A stretch of DNA of 64,000 nt from CAWINX01 sp963837585 (GTDB taxonomy: Bacteria; Actinomycetota; Thermoleophilia; Solirubrobacterales; 70-9). Each line of letters starts with the position of its first letter. Positions within the stretch are counted from its first letter, which is position 1. The stretch is taken from contig CAWINX010000004.1 of NCBI GenBank assembly GCA_963837585.1, forward strand, positions 620,001-684,000. The letters are read 5' to 3'. Both the position numbers and the translations under genes were made by a program. Below the pieces are notes generated by a model. That model worked only from the letters and a program-made list of their open reading frames with translations, searched no databases and was not told the origin of the DNA. This document shows positions 1-9,076 of this stretch, piece after piece.

Positions 1-633
1 TCGCCGGTCTCGGCCAGCTGGTAGAGCCGGTGCACGCCGGTGGTCGTCTCCTCGGTGACTCCCTTGATCCCCTCGGCCATCCGGGTCCAGCGCTGCGGGT
101 CGGATTCGAGCGAGCGCTGCAGGGTCTCGAGCACGACGCGGAACTCCTCCGAGTCGGCCGAGGCCGGGTCGGGCACGGCACCCGCCTTCTCGAACTCGAC
201 GCCCTTGTGGACGAGCAGGGTGGCGTCGCCACCGTCGTCGAGGATCATGTTCGGGCCCTCGCCGTCGGGCCAGAGCAGGGCCTGCTCGGTGCACCACCAG
301 TACTCCTCCAGGGTCTCGCCTTTCCAGGCGAAGACCGGGATGCCGGCGGCGGCGATCGCGGCGGCGGCGTGATCCTGGGTGGAGAAGATGTTGCAGCTGG
401 CCCAGCGGACCTCGGCGCCGAGGGCGATCAGGGTCTCGATCAGCACGGCGGTCTGCACCGTCATGTGGAGCGAGCCGGTGATCCGCGCGCCCTTGCAGCG
501 GCTGCTGCGCCGCGAACTCCTCGCGGGTCTGCATCAGGCCGGGCATCTCCACCTCGGCGAGGGAGATCTCTTTGCGCCCGAAGTCGGCGAGCTCGATGTC
601 GGCGACTTTGTGGTTTGCGGTGGCGGTTGCCAT
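1..633 (-). CDS. ahcY: adenosylhomocysteinase (S-adenosyl-L-homocysteine hydrolase), N-terminal part, frameshifted
   Basis: Hydrolyses S-adenosylhomocysteine to adenosine and homocysteine in the cytosolic methyl cycle. About 210 of the usual 470-490 residues are visible; the C-terminus lies beyond base 1. The protein starts MATATANHKVADIELADFG after an AAAGGA ribosome site. The family block PGLM...EFAAQQPL runs into KGARITGSLHMTVQTA only after a frame change. Base 495 is one base too many: removing it restores the reading frame through WASCNIFSTQDHAAAAIA and WWCTEQAL, both substrate-binding signatures. It is first in a co-directional block with sugar-nucleotide genes, as sahH is near man genes in mycobacteria. 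Identification is secure; the frameshift is most likely a sequence error. Confidence 0.93.
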   Translation of the reverse strand, partial: MATATANHKVADIELADFGRKEISLAEVEMPGLMQTREEFAAQQPLQGRADHRLAPHDGADRRADRDPDRPRRRGPLGQLQHLLHPGSRRRRDRRRRHPGLRLERRDPGGVLVVHRAGPALARRRGPEHDPRRRWRRHPARPQGRRVREGGCRARPGLGRLGGVPRRARDPAALARIRPAALDPDGRGDQGSHRGDDHRRAPALPAGRDRR

Positions 634-685
634 CGATTCCTTTCGGCGTTCGTTGCGAAGTCCGGCGAAGGATACGGAGGGCGGG

Positions 686-1669
686 CTAAGGACGGCCGAG
701 CGCAGCCTTGAAGCCCTCGATCGCCTCGACCGGCAGCGGGTCGACGCCGCGCGCTTCGGCCAGGCTCAGCGAGACCAGGTCGCCGAGCATCACGGCCCAG
801 AGCAGCCTCGCGACGCGGGTCTCCCCCACCGCCTCGACTCGCACCACGGGCGCGCCGGCCGCGACGACCGCCTCGGCGGTCAGCTCGAAGCGACGACGCT
901 CGCGGGGGTGCTGGTCGGAGTCCTCGAGGAAGACCGCCGAGAGGCGGGCGCCGCTCTCGACGCCACCGGCCCAGCCGCAGATCTCGTTGTGGTCGGCCTC
1001 CGGGAGCTCGGAGAAGAACGCGGGCAGCTTCGCGTTCTCGTTGACCTGGGTCTTCCAGCGGCGGGCGACCGGAGCGGTGAGGTCGGCGCCGGCGATCACC
1101 GGGAACGTTCCCTCGAGTTCGCCGGCGATCTCCGCGGCGCGCGCCTGGAGGTCGTCCAGCTGTCCTTCCAGGAAGGCCGCGGCCGCGTCGATCTCGGTGT
1201 GGACGCGGGGCGCCGCGCCGGCCAGGGCGGCGACCTCCGTCGCGATGGCGAACATGTAGGCGACGGCGGCGCGCGGCTGCAGGATGCCGGGCAGGCCGAT
1301 CACCGGGGCGCCCGCCTCGCGCGCCCCGTCGACCAGGTCGCCGCCGGTGCCGGCGACGATGCGACGGACGCCGAGCGCCTCGCCGGCGGCGAAGCAGGCC
1401 AGCGTCTCCTCGGTGTTGCCCGAGTAGCTGGAGAAGAGCCCCGTCCACTCCGGAGTCACCCAGCTCGGCAGCTCATAGCCGCGGACGGTGATCAGCGGGC
1501 GGGTGAGGCGGTCGCCGAGCGCCGCGGCGGCGAGGTCGCCGCCGATCGCCGAGCCGCCCATCCCGCAGACGATCACGCCGGCCGCATCGGCGGCCTCCAG
1601 CCGCGCCGACTCGACTCGCCAGAGGGCGTCGCGGAGATGGTCTGGGATGGCGAGAACGTCTTCGAGCAT
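686..1669 (-). CDS. bifunctional phosphoglucose/phosphomannose isomerase family protein (SIS domains)
   Basis: A 327-residue cytosolic isomerase that would interconvert fructose-6-phosphate with glucose-6-phosphate or mannose-6-phosphate. It has the tandem SIS fold: CGMGGSAIGGDL at about residues 35-46 and SSYSGNTEETL at about 79-89 are the phosphate-binding loops, and the C-terminal SIS half carries the EADHNEICGW block. Length fits the short archaeal and actinobacterial PGI/PMI family. Its ATG overlaps the stop of the upstream pyrophosphorylase gene by one base (TGATG), implying translational coupling and a shared role in mannose or glucose nucleotide supply. In mycobacteria a TobH-like SIS protein occupies a similar place. 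Which sugar it prefers cannot be read from sequence. Confidence 0.87.
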   Translation of the reverse strand: MLEDVLAIPDHLRDALWRVESARLEAADAAGVIVCGMGGSAIGGDLAAAALGDRLTRPLITVRGYELPSWVTPEWTGLFSSYSGNTEETLACFAAGEALGVRRIVAGTGGDLVDGAREAGAPVIGLPGILQPRAAVAYMFAIATEVAALAGAAPRVHTEIDAAAAFLEGQLDDLQARAAEIAGELEGTFPVIAGADLTAPVARRWKTQVNENAKLPAFFSELPEADHNEICGWAGGVESGARLSAVFLEDSDQHPRERRRFELTAEAVVAAGAPVVRVEAVGETRVARLLWAVMLGDLVSLSLAEARGVDPLPVEAIEGFKAALGRP

Positions 1670-2652
1670 CAGGCTTGCGCGGGGACTCTTTCATCCCGGC
1701 CGACCACAGCGCCTTCGACGCTGGCGCCGGGGGCGACCTCGACCCCGGGCGCGAGGATCGAGTCGAGGACGCGCGCACCCTCGCCCACCATGCAGCCGTC
1801 GAGCAGAACCGAGCCGCGGATCTCCGCCGCCTCGACCCGGCAACCGCGGCCGACCACGGCGCGCGGGCCGATCGTCGCGCCTGAGTCGATCGCGGCGCCG
1901 GTGCCGACCAGCATTCCCGGCGCGGTCGGCGCGACGCCGGTCTCGACCCTCCCTTCGAGGATGTCCCAGCTCGCCTGCAGGTAGCGCCCGGGGGTCCCGA
2001 TGTCCATCCAGTACCCGTCCAGCCGCAGTGCAAAGAGGCCCTCGCCAACCAGCCGCGGGAAGACGTCGCGCTCGATCGAGACGTTCTCCCCCGGCGGGAT
2101 CAGGTCCATTACGGAGCGCTCCAGCACGTACATCCCGGCGTTGATCTCGCCGGGGACCTCCTCACCGGTCTTCTCGGTGAACTCGAGGACCTCGCCTCCG
2201 CCCCCGGTCCGCACCAGCCCGTAGGCGGAGGAGTCCTCGACCGGGTAGAGGCCGAGCGTCGCCCGCGCCCCGCGCTCCTCGTGGAAGCGCATCAGCGCCG
2301 TCAGGTCGAGATCGGTGAGCACATCTCCGTTGAGGGCGAGAAAGCGGTCATCGAGGTCGTCACCGAGCTGGTCGGCGGCGAAGCGGAAGGCGCCGGCGGT
2401 GCCGCGCGGCTCGGGCTCCACCACGTAGCGAATCCGCACTCCTCCCCACTCCTCCTCGCCGAGCGCCTCGCGCAGGACGTCGGGCAGGAAGCCACAGGCC
2501 AGGATCACCTCGGTGACGCCGTGACGAGCCAGCCACTCGACCATGTATGCGAGGAACGGCCGGTCGACCAGGGTCAGCGCCGGCTTCGGCACGTCTGAGG
2601 TGAGCGGGCGCAGCCGCGTCCCCTCGCCGCCGACTAGGACAATTGCCTGCAT
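1669..2652 (-). CDS. NDP-sugar pyrophosphorylase, mannose-1-phosphate guanylyltransferase type
   Basis: A 327-residue nucleotidyltransferase joining a sugar 1-phosphate and an NTP into NDP-sugar. The N-terminus has the pyrophosphorylase signature VGGEGTRLRPLTSDVPKPAL (residues 7-26), and LALNGDVLTDLDL (around 108-120) carries the metal-binding Asp. From about residue 245 the sequence has left-handed beta-helix hexapeptides (IDSGATIGPRAVVGRG). It lies between UDP-glucose dehydrogenase and the isomerase, and the corresponding mycobacterial gene is the ManC/RmlA2-like Rv3264c. I favour GDP-mannose synthesis, but glucose-1-phosphate thymidylyl- or uridylyltransferase activity cannot be excluded. 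Confidence 0.85.
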   Translation of the reverse strand: MQAIVLVGGEGTRLRPLTSDVPKPALTLVDRPFLAYMVEWLARHGVTEVILACGFLPDVLREALGEEEWGGVRIRYVVEPEPRGTAGAFRFAADQLGDDLDDRFLALNGDVLTDLDLTALMRFHEERGARATLGLYPVEDSSAYGLVRTGGGGEVLEFTEKTGEEVPGEINAGMYVLERSVMDLIPPGENVSIERDVFPRLVGEGLFALRLDGYWMDIGTPGRYLQASWDILEGRVETGVAPTAPGMLVGTGAAIDSGATIGPRAVVGRGCRVEAAEIRGSVLLDGCMVGEGARVLDSILAPGVEVAPGASVEGAVVGRDERVPAQA

Positions 2653-2658
2653 CGGGGC

Positions 2659-3979
2659 TCAGTCCGTCGTCGCCGGCGCCGGCGCGGTGGTGCTCGGGGT
2701 TCCTATGCCCTCGTAGTCGAAGCCCGCCGCGCGAAGAGCGCCCGGGTCGAGGAAGTTGCGCCCGTCGATGATCAGCGGCCGCGCCATCCGGCCCGCCGCC
2801 TCCGCCCAGTCCAGCTCCGCGAACTCCGGCCATTCGGTGACCAGAACGGCGGCGTCGGCGCCTTCGAGAGCCTCCAGACGCCGAGTCGGCCAACTCGACC
2901 GTCGGCATCAGGGCGCTGGCCCTCGTCGCGCGCGATCGGGTCGTAGGCGACCACCGTCGCGCCCTCGCCCTCGCAGGCGCGCCGCGAGCACCAGGCTCGC
3001 CGCGTCGCGCATGTCGTCGGTGTTCGGCTTGAACGCCAGGCCGAGCAGGGCCACCCGCCGGCCGGCGAGCGAGTCGAGGTGCTCCTTCAGCTTCTGGACC
3101 ACGCGCCGCTTCTGCAGCTCGTTCACGTCGATCACCGCGCTGAGCAATTGGAAGTGGTAGCCGCTGTTGCCGGCCAGCTTCTTCAGCGCGATCGTGTCCT
3201 TGCCGAAACAGGACCTCCCCCGAGCCGATGCCCGCCTTGAGGAATTTCGGGCCGATCCGGTCGTCGAGGCCCATTCCCCGGGCGACCTCGCCGACGTCGG
3301 CGCCGACCTCCTCGCAGACGTTGGCGATCTCGTTGACGAAGGAGATCTTGGTGGCGAGGAAGGCGTTGGAGGCGAGCTTGATCATCTCGGCGCTGGCGAC
3401 GTCGGTGCGGACAACTTCGCCACCGAGCGGCTCGTACAACGCCTCCACCGCGCCGGCGGCCTGCTCGTCCCCCGGGTCGGCGCCGATCACCACCCGGTCG
3501 GGGTGCATGAAGTCCTCGACCGCCGAGCCCTCCTTGAGGAACTCGGGGCAGGAGACGTAGGCGACGCCGTGGAGGTCACGGCGAATCGCCTCGCCCGTGC
3601 CGGCCGGAACGGTGCTCTTCATCACCAGGACGTGATCGCCGTCGTCGCTCAGCTCCGCGACCACCGAGCGCACCCGCGAGAGGTCGGCGTCGCCGGAGAC
3701 GGTCGGCGGAGTGTCGACGCAGACGAAGAGGAGGCGGGCCGCATCGAGGACGTCCGCCATCTCAGTCGTGAAGGTCAGCCGTTCGGCGTTGCGGCGCAGC
3801 AGCTCGTCGAGGCCGGGCTCGTGGATCGTCGTCTCGCCCCGGGAGAGGGCCTCCACCTTTTCGGCGACGATGTCGCGGGCGACGACCGGGTGGCCGAGCT
3901 CGGCGAAACAGGCGGCCGTAACCAGGCCCACCCAGCCGACTCCGATTACCCCGATCGGTTGCTTTTCCTCAGCGCTCAC
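2659..3979 (-). CDS. ugd: UDP-glucose 6-dehydrogenase, frameshifted
   Basis: Oxidises UDP-glucose to UDP-glucuronate with 2 NAD+ for surface polysaccharide synthesis. The N-terminal Rossmann motif is GVIGVGWVGLVTAACFAELG, and later family blocks (KSTVPAGTGE, CPEFLKEGSA, EMIKLASNAFLATKISFVNE) are intact. The catalytic segment should read GGSCFGKDTIALKKL, but an extra base near 3208 breaks it just before the Cys. Further breaks near 2985 and 2882 split the C-terminal UDP-binding domain (LLGLAFKPNTDDMRDAAS, then PLIIDGRNFLDPGALR). The ending GFDYEGIGTPSTT followed by TGA at 2661-2659 fixes the true end. The two breaks I resolved are single-base insertions. Length of about 439 residues is normal. 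Confidence 0.9.
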
Positions 3980-3983
3980 TCGC

Positions 3984-5620
3984 CTACCCCCACCGCTTCC
4001 TGTGCTCCTTGGGAATGAGTACGCGCACCGAGCGCGCGATTCCCACCATCTGGTCGTTGGTGAGGGTGTTGAGCAGGTCGTTGGAGACCCAGTAGGTGTT
4101 GTTGCCGCGGTGCCAGGCGACCATCTTCACACGATCGCCGTCGACGTAGATGTCGTAGTCGCGACCGTGAATCGTCTTGTGGATGCTCGGCCCGTCGAGG
4201 ATCGGCGGATCCGACCAGCCCTGAATCCCCTGAATTCCGAAGTACGCGGTTTCATAGGTGGCGCCGTACTCGGCAACCATCCGGTAGGCCCCATGTCGAG
4301 TCCCGTCGGGGGCTTTGACGTGGTAAATCCGCGGATCCTTGATGTGGTAATAGGTCGAGCTCGGCTGGTAGACCGCGCCGGACGGTAGACGGGTCGGGTA
4401 GAAGACGGCGAAGGCGCGCCCCACCTTGCGGGCAACCGACTCCGCCTCGAGCCGGCCGGCATCGGCCGCCGGGACCAGGCCGTCCTCTCCCGGTGGCTTC
4501 GGCTTGACCAGGTGCGGCTTCGCCTGCGCCTTGTGCTTCTTCTTTGCGCTCTTCTTCTTGCCGTTGCCGCCGCCCTTGTGGCTTCCTTGCGTTGAGGCTG
4601 CCGCGCGGACCGGAGCTGGCCTCGATCCCGAGGAACTTGTTCACCGCCCCGTGAATTGCGCCCTTCGACGCGTACACGTAGCTCGGCCCCAACGTCGCCG
4701 GGAAATGAACCTCGTGGATCGCCGCGTTGCGCGAGGCGATGAACAGTTTCAGCACCTGGAGCATCGTCTCGGCGTCGCCGATGTCAGAGGTCGTGTATTT
4801 CGTGAAGATGTCGACCAGGTCGTTGCCGCCGAAGGCGAGCTTGGAGATCGGCACCCGTTCGCGGGCGGCGCTGAGGAAGTCCTGCTGGCGGGCTGAGCGA
4901 ACCAGGTCGGTGTCGGTGTGGCGATAGCGAACGTAGGCCAGCGCTTTCTTGCCGCAGAGCAGCTGGTAGCCGGGCTGGACGTCGATCTCGGAGTACTGCT
5001 CGGATGCAGGCACGCCGACGTTGGAGTGGTAGTAGCGGCGGTCGACGTCCGCGTACACGCAGCCGATCGCGTCGACGGCGCGGACGAAGCCGAGGAAGTC
5101 GACGTTGACGACGTGGTTGATCTGCAGCCCCGGTCAGCCCCCTGACGACGCGCAGGGTCAGCTTTGGGCCGCCGTAGGTATAGGCGGCGTTGAACTTGTC
5201 GGTCCCGTACCCGGGGATGTCGACCTTGAGGTCGCGCGGGATCGACATCACGGCGATCGCGTTGCGGTCCGGGTCGAGGCGCAGCAGGATCGTCGTGTCG
5301 GAGCGCCCCGGGTCCCCCTTCACATTGGCGCGCTTGTCGGAGCCGAGGATGAGGATGTTCTCCGGCTCGCCGCCGTGGACCCGCGAGAGGAAGCGGTCGA
5401 GTTTGTCCTTGTAGACGTTGTGGTGGGAGAGCGCGGTGGCGATGCTGCCGATGTAGAGCAGGATGCTCGTCGCGGTCGCCGCGGCGGTGACCAGCACGAT
5501 CACCAGCGAGCCAAGGGTGAAGCGCCACCAGTAGCGCTTCGGCTTTGGCGGCGGCTCGTGGTCCCCCGTGGGCGGGGGTTTCTTGGCGTCCCAGGACGTC
5601 TGTTTGGGAGGCTCAGTCAT
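3984..5620 (-). CDS. LytR-CpsA-Psr (LCP) family cell-wall glycopolymer ligase, frameshifted
   Basis: Membrane-anchored transferase that attaches undecaprenyl-linked glycopolymers to peptidoglycan. A proline/lysine-rich cytoplasmic tail precedes one transmembrane helix (FTLGSLVIVLVTAAATATS, about residues 32-50). The LCP domain then has NILILGSDKR, RSDTTILLRLD, AVMSIPRDLKVDIPG and KALAYVRYRHTDTDLVRSAR, holding the conserved Arg/Asp phosphate-binding residues. Extra bases near 5136 and 4595 split it into three frames. After a Lys-rich linker the last 150 residues (AFAVFYPTRLP ... ARSVRVLIPKEHRKRW) form a module I do not recognise; it is not a typical LytR_C domain. The start ATG at 5620 overlaps the M20 gene stop by 8 bases. 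Confidence 0.88.
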
Positions 5621-6701
5621 CGAGGCGGTCCGGGACGGCCCGTAGGAAGGCCTCGAGAGTTTGGCGGTACCCCGCCAGCGACGAGATCGAGACCCACTCC
5701 TCGGGGCCGTGGTGACCCTCCCCGACCGGGCCGAACTCGACAGCCGGCACGCCCATCCGCAGGAAGGAGACAGCATCGGAGGCGCCGTCGCGCCCGACGC
5801 TCATCGGCTCGCTGCCGTGATGGGTGGCCACCGCCTCGCGCAGCGCCAGGACGAAGGTCGAGTCGCGATCTACCACCGCCGGGGGCCGGGTGAAGATCGC
5901 CGTCGCCTCCGCGTCGGCAAGGTCGCGCACCTGCTCGAGAATCGAGGCGGGGTCCTGGTCGGGTAGGTGGCGGATGTCGACGTCGATGACGCATCGGTCG
6001 GGAACCTTGTTGAGCGCGTCCCCACCCCAGATCCGGCCAAGATTGATCGAGGGTCGGTCAAACAGCTCAGAGCTTTGCCGGGCAAACGGTAGCGACTCGA
6101 TACTGCGGAAAACATCGATCGCCTTGAGCACGGCGTTGTCGCCGAGCCACGGCGTCGCCCCGTGGGCGGCGACGCCGCTCACCTCCAACCGCAGCGCCAG
6201 CACACCCTTCGCCTCGACCCCGATGTGGAGGTCGGTCGGCTCGCCGGTGATCGCGAAGTCGCCGAGGAAGCCGTTGTCGACCAGGTAATCGCTGCCGCGC
6301 TCGGCCTCCTCCTCGGACTCCTCGTCACCGACGATCCCCAGCCTCACCCGGACCCGGTCCTGCTCGCGCATCGCCGCCGTGGTGATCAACATCGCGGCCA
6401 GCGCGCCCTTCATGTCGTAGGCGCCGCGGCCGTAGAGGCGATCGCCCTCGACCCGCGGCTCGAACTGGCCGGGCCGGCCGGGCACCACGTCGAGGTGGCC
6501 GTGCAGGACGACGGTCGGCGCATCGGCAGGGCCGACTTCGGCGCGCAGCACCGGCAGGCCTCGCACCTCCTCCGCCACCACGTCGATGCCTCGCGCCTCC
6601 AACCATCCCTCGACAAACCCGGCAGCCTCGATCACGCCTTCCGGCTCGGAACTGTCGTAGGCGATCAGCCGCTTGGCAAGGCCGACCAGCTCTTCGCTCA
6701 T
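5613..6701 (-). CDS. M20 family metallopeptidase (ArgE/DapE-like deacylase)
   Basis: A 362-residue di-zinc amidohydrolase of the ArgE/DapE/carboxypeptidase G2 class. Metal ligands are visible in order: VVLHGHLDVVPG (His, Asp), RGAYDMKG (bridging Asp), GDEESEEEAE (catalytic and ligand Glu), GEPTD and HHGPEEWVS (C-terminal His). The dimerisation lid is GVLALRLEVSGVAAHGA. The Asp-only replacement and missing lysine-biosynthesis neighbours mean the substrate (succinyl-DAP, N-acyl amino acid or dipeptide) stays open. The gene precedes the LCP gene and overlaps it by 8 bases. Its start lies 19 bases downstream of palindromic element A, so that element would be in its 5' leader. Confidence 0.85.
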   Translation of the reverse strand: MSEELVGLAKRLIAYDSSEPEGVIEAAGFVEGWLEARGIDVVAEEVRGLPVLRAEVGPADAPTVVLHGHLDVVPGRPGQFEPRVEGDRLYGRGAYDMKGALAAMLITTAAMREQDRVRVRLGIVGDEESEEEAERGSDYLVDNGFLGDFAITGEPTDLHIGVEAKGVLALRLEVSGVAAHGATPWLGDNAVLKAIDVFRSIESLPFARQSSELFDRPSINLGRIWGGDALNKVPDRCVIDVDIRHLPDQDPASILEQVRDLADAEATAIFTRPPAVVDRDSTFVLALREAVATHHGSEPMSVGRDGASDAVSFLRMGVPAVEFGPVGEGHHGPEEWVSISSLAGYRQTLEAFLRAVPDRLDD

Positions 6702-6720
6702 GATTCGAAGCCTCTCTGAG

Positions 6721-6866
6721 GGAGCGATGCGGTTGCCCTCCGCGGGAATTGAGTCGCGCGCCCTGCGGGCGCTGCTCCAGATGACGGTGCGCGCCTATGG
6801 CGCGCAGAAGACAGATTGCATATCGCCGCTTCGCGACATTCCCGCGGAGGGCAACCGCATCGCTCC
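6721..6866. repeat. palindromic element A (146 bp, 27-bp perfect terminal inverted repeats)
   Basis: The ends GGAGCGATGCGGTTGCC.. (6721-6747) and 6840-6866 are perfect reverse complements over 27 bases. The 92-base core holds nested hairpins: GCGCCC-tgc-GGGCGC, GCGCGCC-tat-GGCGCGC and TCGC-cgcttc-GCGA, and GTCGCG near the left end can pair with CGCGAC near the right. The same core recurs inverted as element B at 7047-7194. It sits in the leader of the M20 gene. No reading frame here looks like a gene; I see no transposase. It could be a structured RNA, a REP/MITE-like mobile palindrome or a DNA cruciform. Confidence 0.85.
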
Positions 6867-7046
6867 AACAAGCGAACTCCACCAGCTTCAAAGCAATGGA
6901 CCCGACCAGCTTCGAGAACAGGCCGAGCCCAACCGGCTCGATCGCCCGGCCAAACGCTGCGAAGCTCCAGTGGCCGCGCGCCGGGAGGGCTTGGACTGCG
7001 CGCTCGAGCGGCAAAGCTTTTTCGTTTCCTCGGACGCGGTCTGGGA
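6867..7046. other. spacer between inverted elements A and B, no recognised gene
   Basis: 180 bases separate the two inverted copies. On the minus strand one frame stays open and gives a hydrophobic stretch (WSFAAFGRAIEPVGLGLFSK) that continues without a stop through both flanking elements, but no start signal or family match was recognised. It may be an eroded gene fragment or simple G+C-rich non-stop sequence. With A and B it forms a composite, transposon-like inverted arrangement of 474 bases between the end of the ATP synthase operon and the M20 gene. Confidence 0.4.
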
Positions 7047-7194
7047 CGAGGGGAGGCGATACCCCTCCGCGGGAATGTCGCGAAGCGGCGATATGCAATC
7101 TGATCTTTGCGCGCCATAGGCGCGCACCGACATCCGGAGCTGCACCCGAAGGGTGCGCGACTCAATTCCCGCGGAGGGGTATCGCCTCCCCTCG
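7047..7194. repeat. palindromic element B (148 bp, 28-bp perfect terminal inverted repeats), inverted copy of A
   Basis: Arms 7047-7074 and 7167-7194 are perfect reverse complements (28 bases, beginning CGAGGGGAGGCGATACCCC). The reverse complement of the 92-base core matches the core of element A at about 82 positions by hand alignment. The outer arms differ from those of A yet pair with each other. The first core hairpin is GCACCC-ttc-GGGTGC here versus GCGCCC-tgc-GGGCGC in A, a compensatory change. It starts 4 bases beyond the atpC stop, so it could also serve as the operon's 3' end, although no T-run follows. Confidence 0.85.
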
Positions 7195-7198
7195 CGCA

Positions 7199-7610
7199 TC
7201 ACCCGGCGATGGAGAGAAATGCCTCCGCCCGATCGCGGTCTTTGATCGCCCTGGCAGCCTCGCCGCTGCCGTCCGCGGCCTCCGCCAGCCGCTGTTCCGC
7301 GTCAGCGAGTTGCTCTTTCAGCGACGGCGGTGTCGAGATCCTCGGGGGCGATCGCCTCTTCGACCAGGAGCCGTGCCCGGTTGCCGAACACCTGCAGCCA
7401 GCCGTGGGCCTGCGCGTAGCGCTTCGTCTCGGAGTCGCTGAGGTGGAGGCGAAGCTCGGTCGGCCGCAGAGCCGCGAGCAGCGGCGCGTGGTTGGCGAGG
7501 ATGCCGACCTCGCCGACCGCGGTGCGGGTCGAGACCTGGCGCACCTCGCCCGCGAAGACCTCCCCCTCCGGGGTGAGGACCTCGACGTCGACCATGTGCT
7601 CGGCGGCCAC
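7199..7610 (-). CDS. atpC: F1 ATP synthase epsilon subunit, frameshifted
   Basis: Epsilon subunit of the F1 central stalk; couples rotation and inhibits ATP hydrolysis. The beta-sandwich domain is VDVEVLTPEGEVFAGEVRQV ... GEVGILANHAPLLAALRP. The C-terminal helical pair (KEQLADAEQRLAEAADGSG ... DRAEAFLSIAG) is reached only after skipping one extra base near 7320. I chose the GTG at 7610 because GGGGAG lies just upstream and the stop of atpD ends 10 bases before; an ATG six codons in is the alternative. Length of about 136 residues is normal. It is last in the atp operon and is followed by palindromic element B. Confidence 0.9.
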
Positions 7611-7620
7611 GCGTCTCCCC

Positions 7621-9048
7621 CTAGGCGGCCGCGGCCGCTCCGGCGTTCTCGGTGACCTGGTCGATCGAGCCCTGCATGTAGAAGGCGCCCTCGGACAGGT
7701 CGTCGTGGACGCCATCGAGGATCTCGCGGAATCCGCGCACCGTCTCGGCAACCGGCACGTACTCGCCGGTGCGGCCGGTGAACTGCTCGGCGACGAAGAA
7801 CGGCTGGCTGAGGAAGCGCTCGATCTTGCGTGCCCGCGACACCGTCAGCTTGTCCTCGTCGGAGAGCTCGTCGATGCCGAGGATGGCGATGATGTCCTGC
7901 AGCTCCTTGTAGCGCTGCAGCACCTCCTGGACATCGGTCGCGGTGCGGTAGTGCTCCTCGCCGAGAATGTCCGGCTTGAGGATCGTCGAGCTCGAGTCGA
8001 GCGGGTCGACCGCCGGGTAGATGCCTTTCTCCGAGATCGACCGCGAAAGCGCAGTGGTCGCGTTGAGGTGGGCGAACACCGATGCGGGCGCCGGGTCGGT
8101 GTAGTCGTCGGCGGGGACGTAGACCGCCTGGATCGAGGTGACCGAGCCGCGCTCGGTCGAGGTGATCCGCTCCTGCAGGCCGCCCATCTCCGTCTCCAGC
8201 GTCGGCTGGTAGCCGACCGCGGAGGGCATGCGGCCGAGCAGCGCCGAAACCTCGGAGCCCGCCTGCACGAAGCGGAAGATGTTGTCGACGAAGAGCAGCA
8301 CGTCCTGGCCGCCCTGCTCGCGGTAGTACTCGGCCATCGTCAGCCCGGAGAGGGCGACGCGCAGACGGGCGCCCGGGGGCTCGTTCATCTGACCGAAGAC
8401 GAGCATCGTCTTTTCGAGCACGCCCGACTCTTTCATCTCGAGCCAGAGGTCATTTCCCTCGCGCGAGCGCTCGCCGACGCCGACGAAGGCGGAGAGGCCG
8501 GAGTGCTCCTCGGCGATGTTGCGGATCAGCTCCTGGATCAGGACGGTCTTGCCGACGCCGGCTCCTCCGAAGAGGCCGACCTTGCCGCCTTTGGCGTAGG
8601 GGGCGAGCAGGTCGATGACCTTGATCCCGGTCTCGAGGATCTCCTGGGTGGGAGCGAGGTCGGAGGCCTTCGGGGCCGGACGGTGGATCGGCCAGCGCTC
8701 CTCGACCTTGACCTCGGGGCCATTGTCGATCGCGTCGCCGAGCAGGTTGAAGATTCTGCCCAGGGTCGCGTCGCCGACCGGGACCGTGATCGGACCGCCG
8801 GTGTCGACGACCTTGTCGCCGCGCCGCAGCCCGTCGGTCGCGTCCATCGCCACGGCGCGCACGCGGTCGTCGCCGAGATGCTGCTGCACCTCACAGATCA
8901 GCTGCGTGGCCTCGTGGCCCTCGCCGCCGGCGAGCTCGATGCTCAGCGCCGAGTAGATCTCGGGCAGCTCGTCGGGGAAGACGGCGTCGACCACGACGCC
9001 GGTCACCTGCTCGACCCGTCCTACGTTTGCTCCGTTGCTCTCAGCCAT
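7621..9048 (-). CDS. atpD: F1 ATP synthase beta subunit
   Basis: Catalytic subunit of F1 (475 residues), making ATP on the cytoplasmic side of the membrane. Walker A is GLFGGAGVGKTVLIQELI (about residue 160), followed by the catalytic VGVGERSREGNDLW with its Glu-Arg, Walker B as DVLLFVDNIFRF, and the signature PAVDPLDSSS. All hallmarks of a functional catalytic subunit are present and the frame is intact. The ATG follows an AAAGGAACCA ribosome site. It is eighth in the operon between atpG and atpC. Confidence 0.98.
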   Translation of the reverse strand: MAESNGANVGRVEQVTGVVVDAVFPDELPEIYSALSIELAGGEGHEATQLICEVQQHLGDDRVRAVAMDATDGLRRGDKVVDTGGPITVPVGDATLGRIFNLLGDAIDNGPEVKVEERWPIHRPAPKASDLAPTQEILETGIKVIDLLAPYAKGGKVGLFGGAGVGKTVLIQELIRNIAEEHSGLSAFVGVGERSREGNDLWLEMKESGVLEKTMLVFGQMNEPPGARLRVALSGLTMAEYYREQGGQDVLLFVDNIFRFVQAGSEVSALLGRMPSAVGYQPTLETEMGGLQERITSTERGSVTSIQAVYVPADDYTDPAPASVFAHLNATTALSRSISEKGIYPAVDPLDSSSTILKPDILGEEHYRTATDVQEVLQRYKELQDIIAILGIDELSDEDKLTVSRARKIERFLSQPFFVAEQFTGRTGEYVPVAETVRGFREILDGVHDDLSEGAFYMQGSIDQVTENAGAAAAA

Positions 9049-9076
9049 TGGTTCCTTTTCTCGCGATTCGAAAGCT

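Noticed and set aside
2360..3979. A 539-residue UDP-glucose dehydrogenase fused to unknown C-terminal sequence
   Set aside because: The tail is out-of-frame translation of the rest of ugd and of the pyrophosphorylase after a frameshift at about 3208.
7107..7655. A 182-codon plus-strand frame starting in element B
   Set aside because: It is antisense to atpC and translates the palindrome; no domain or ribosome site.
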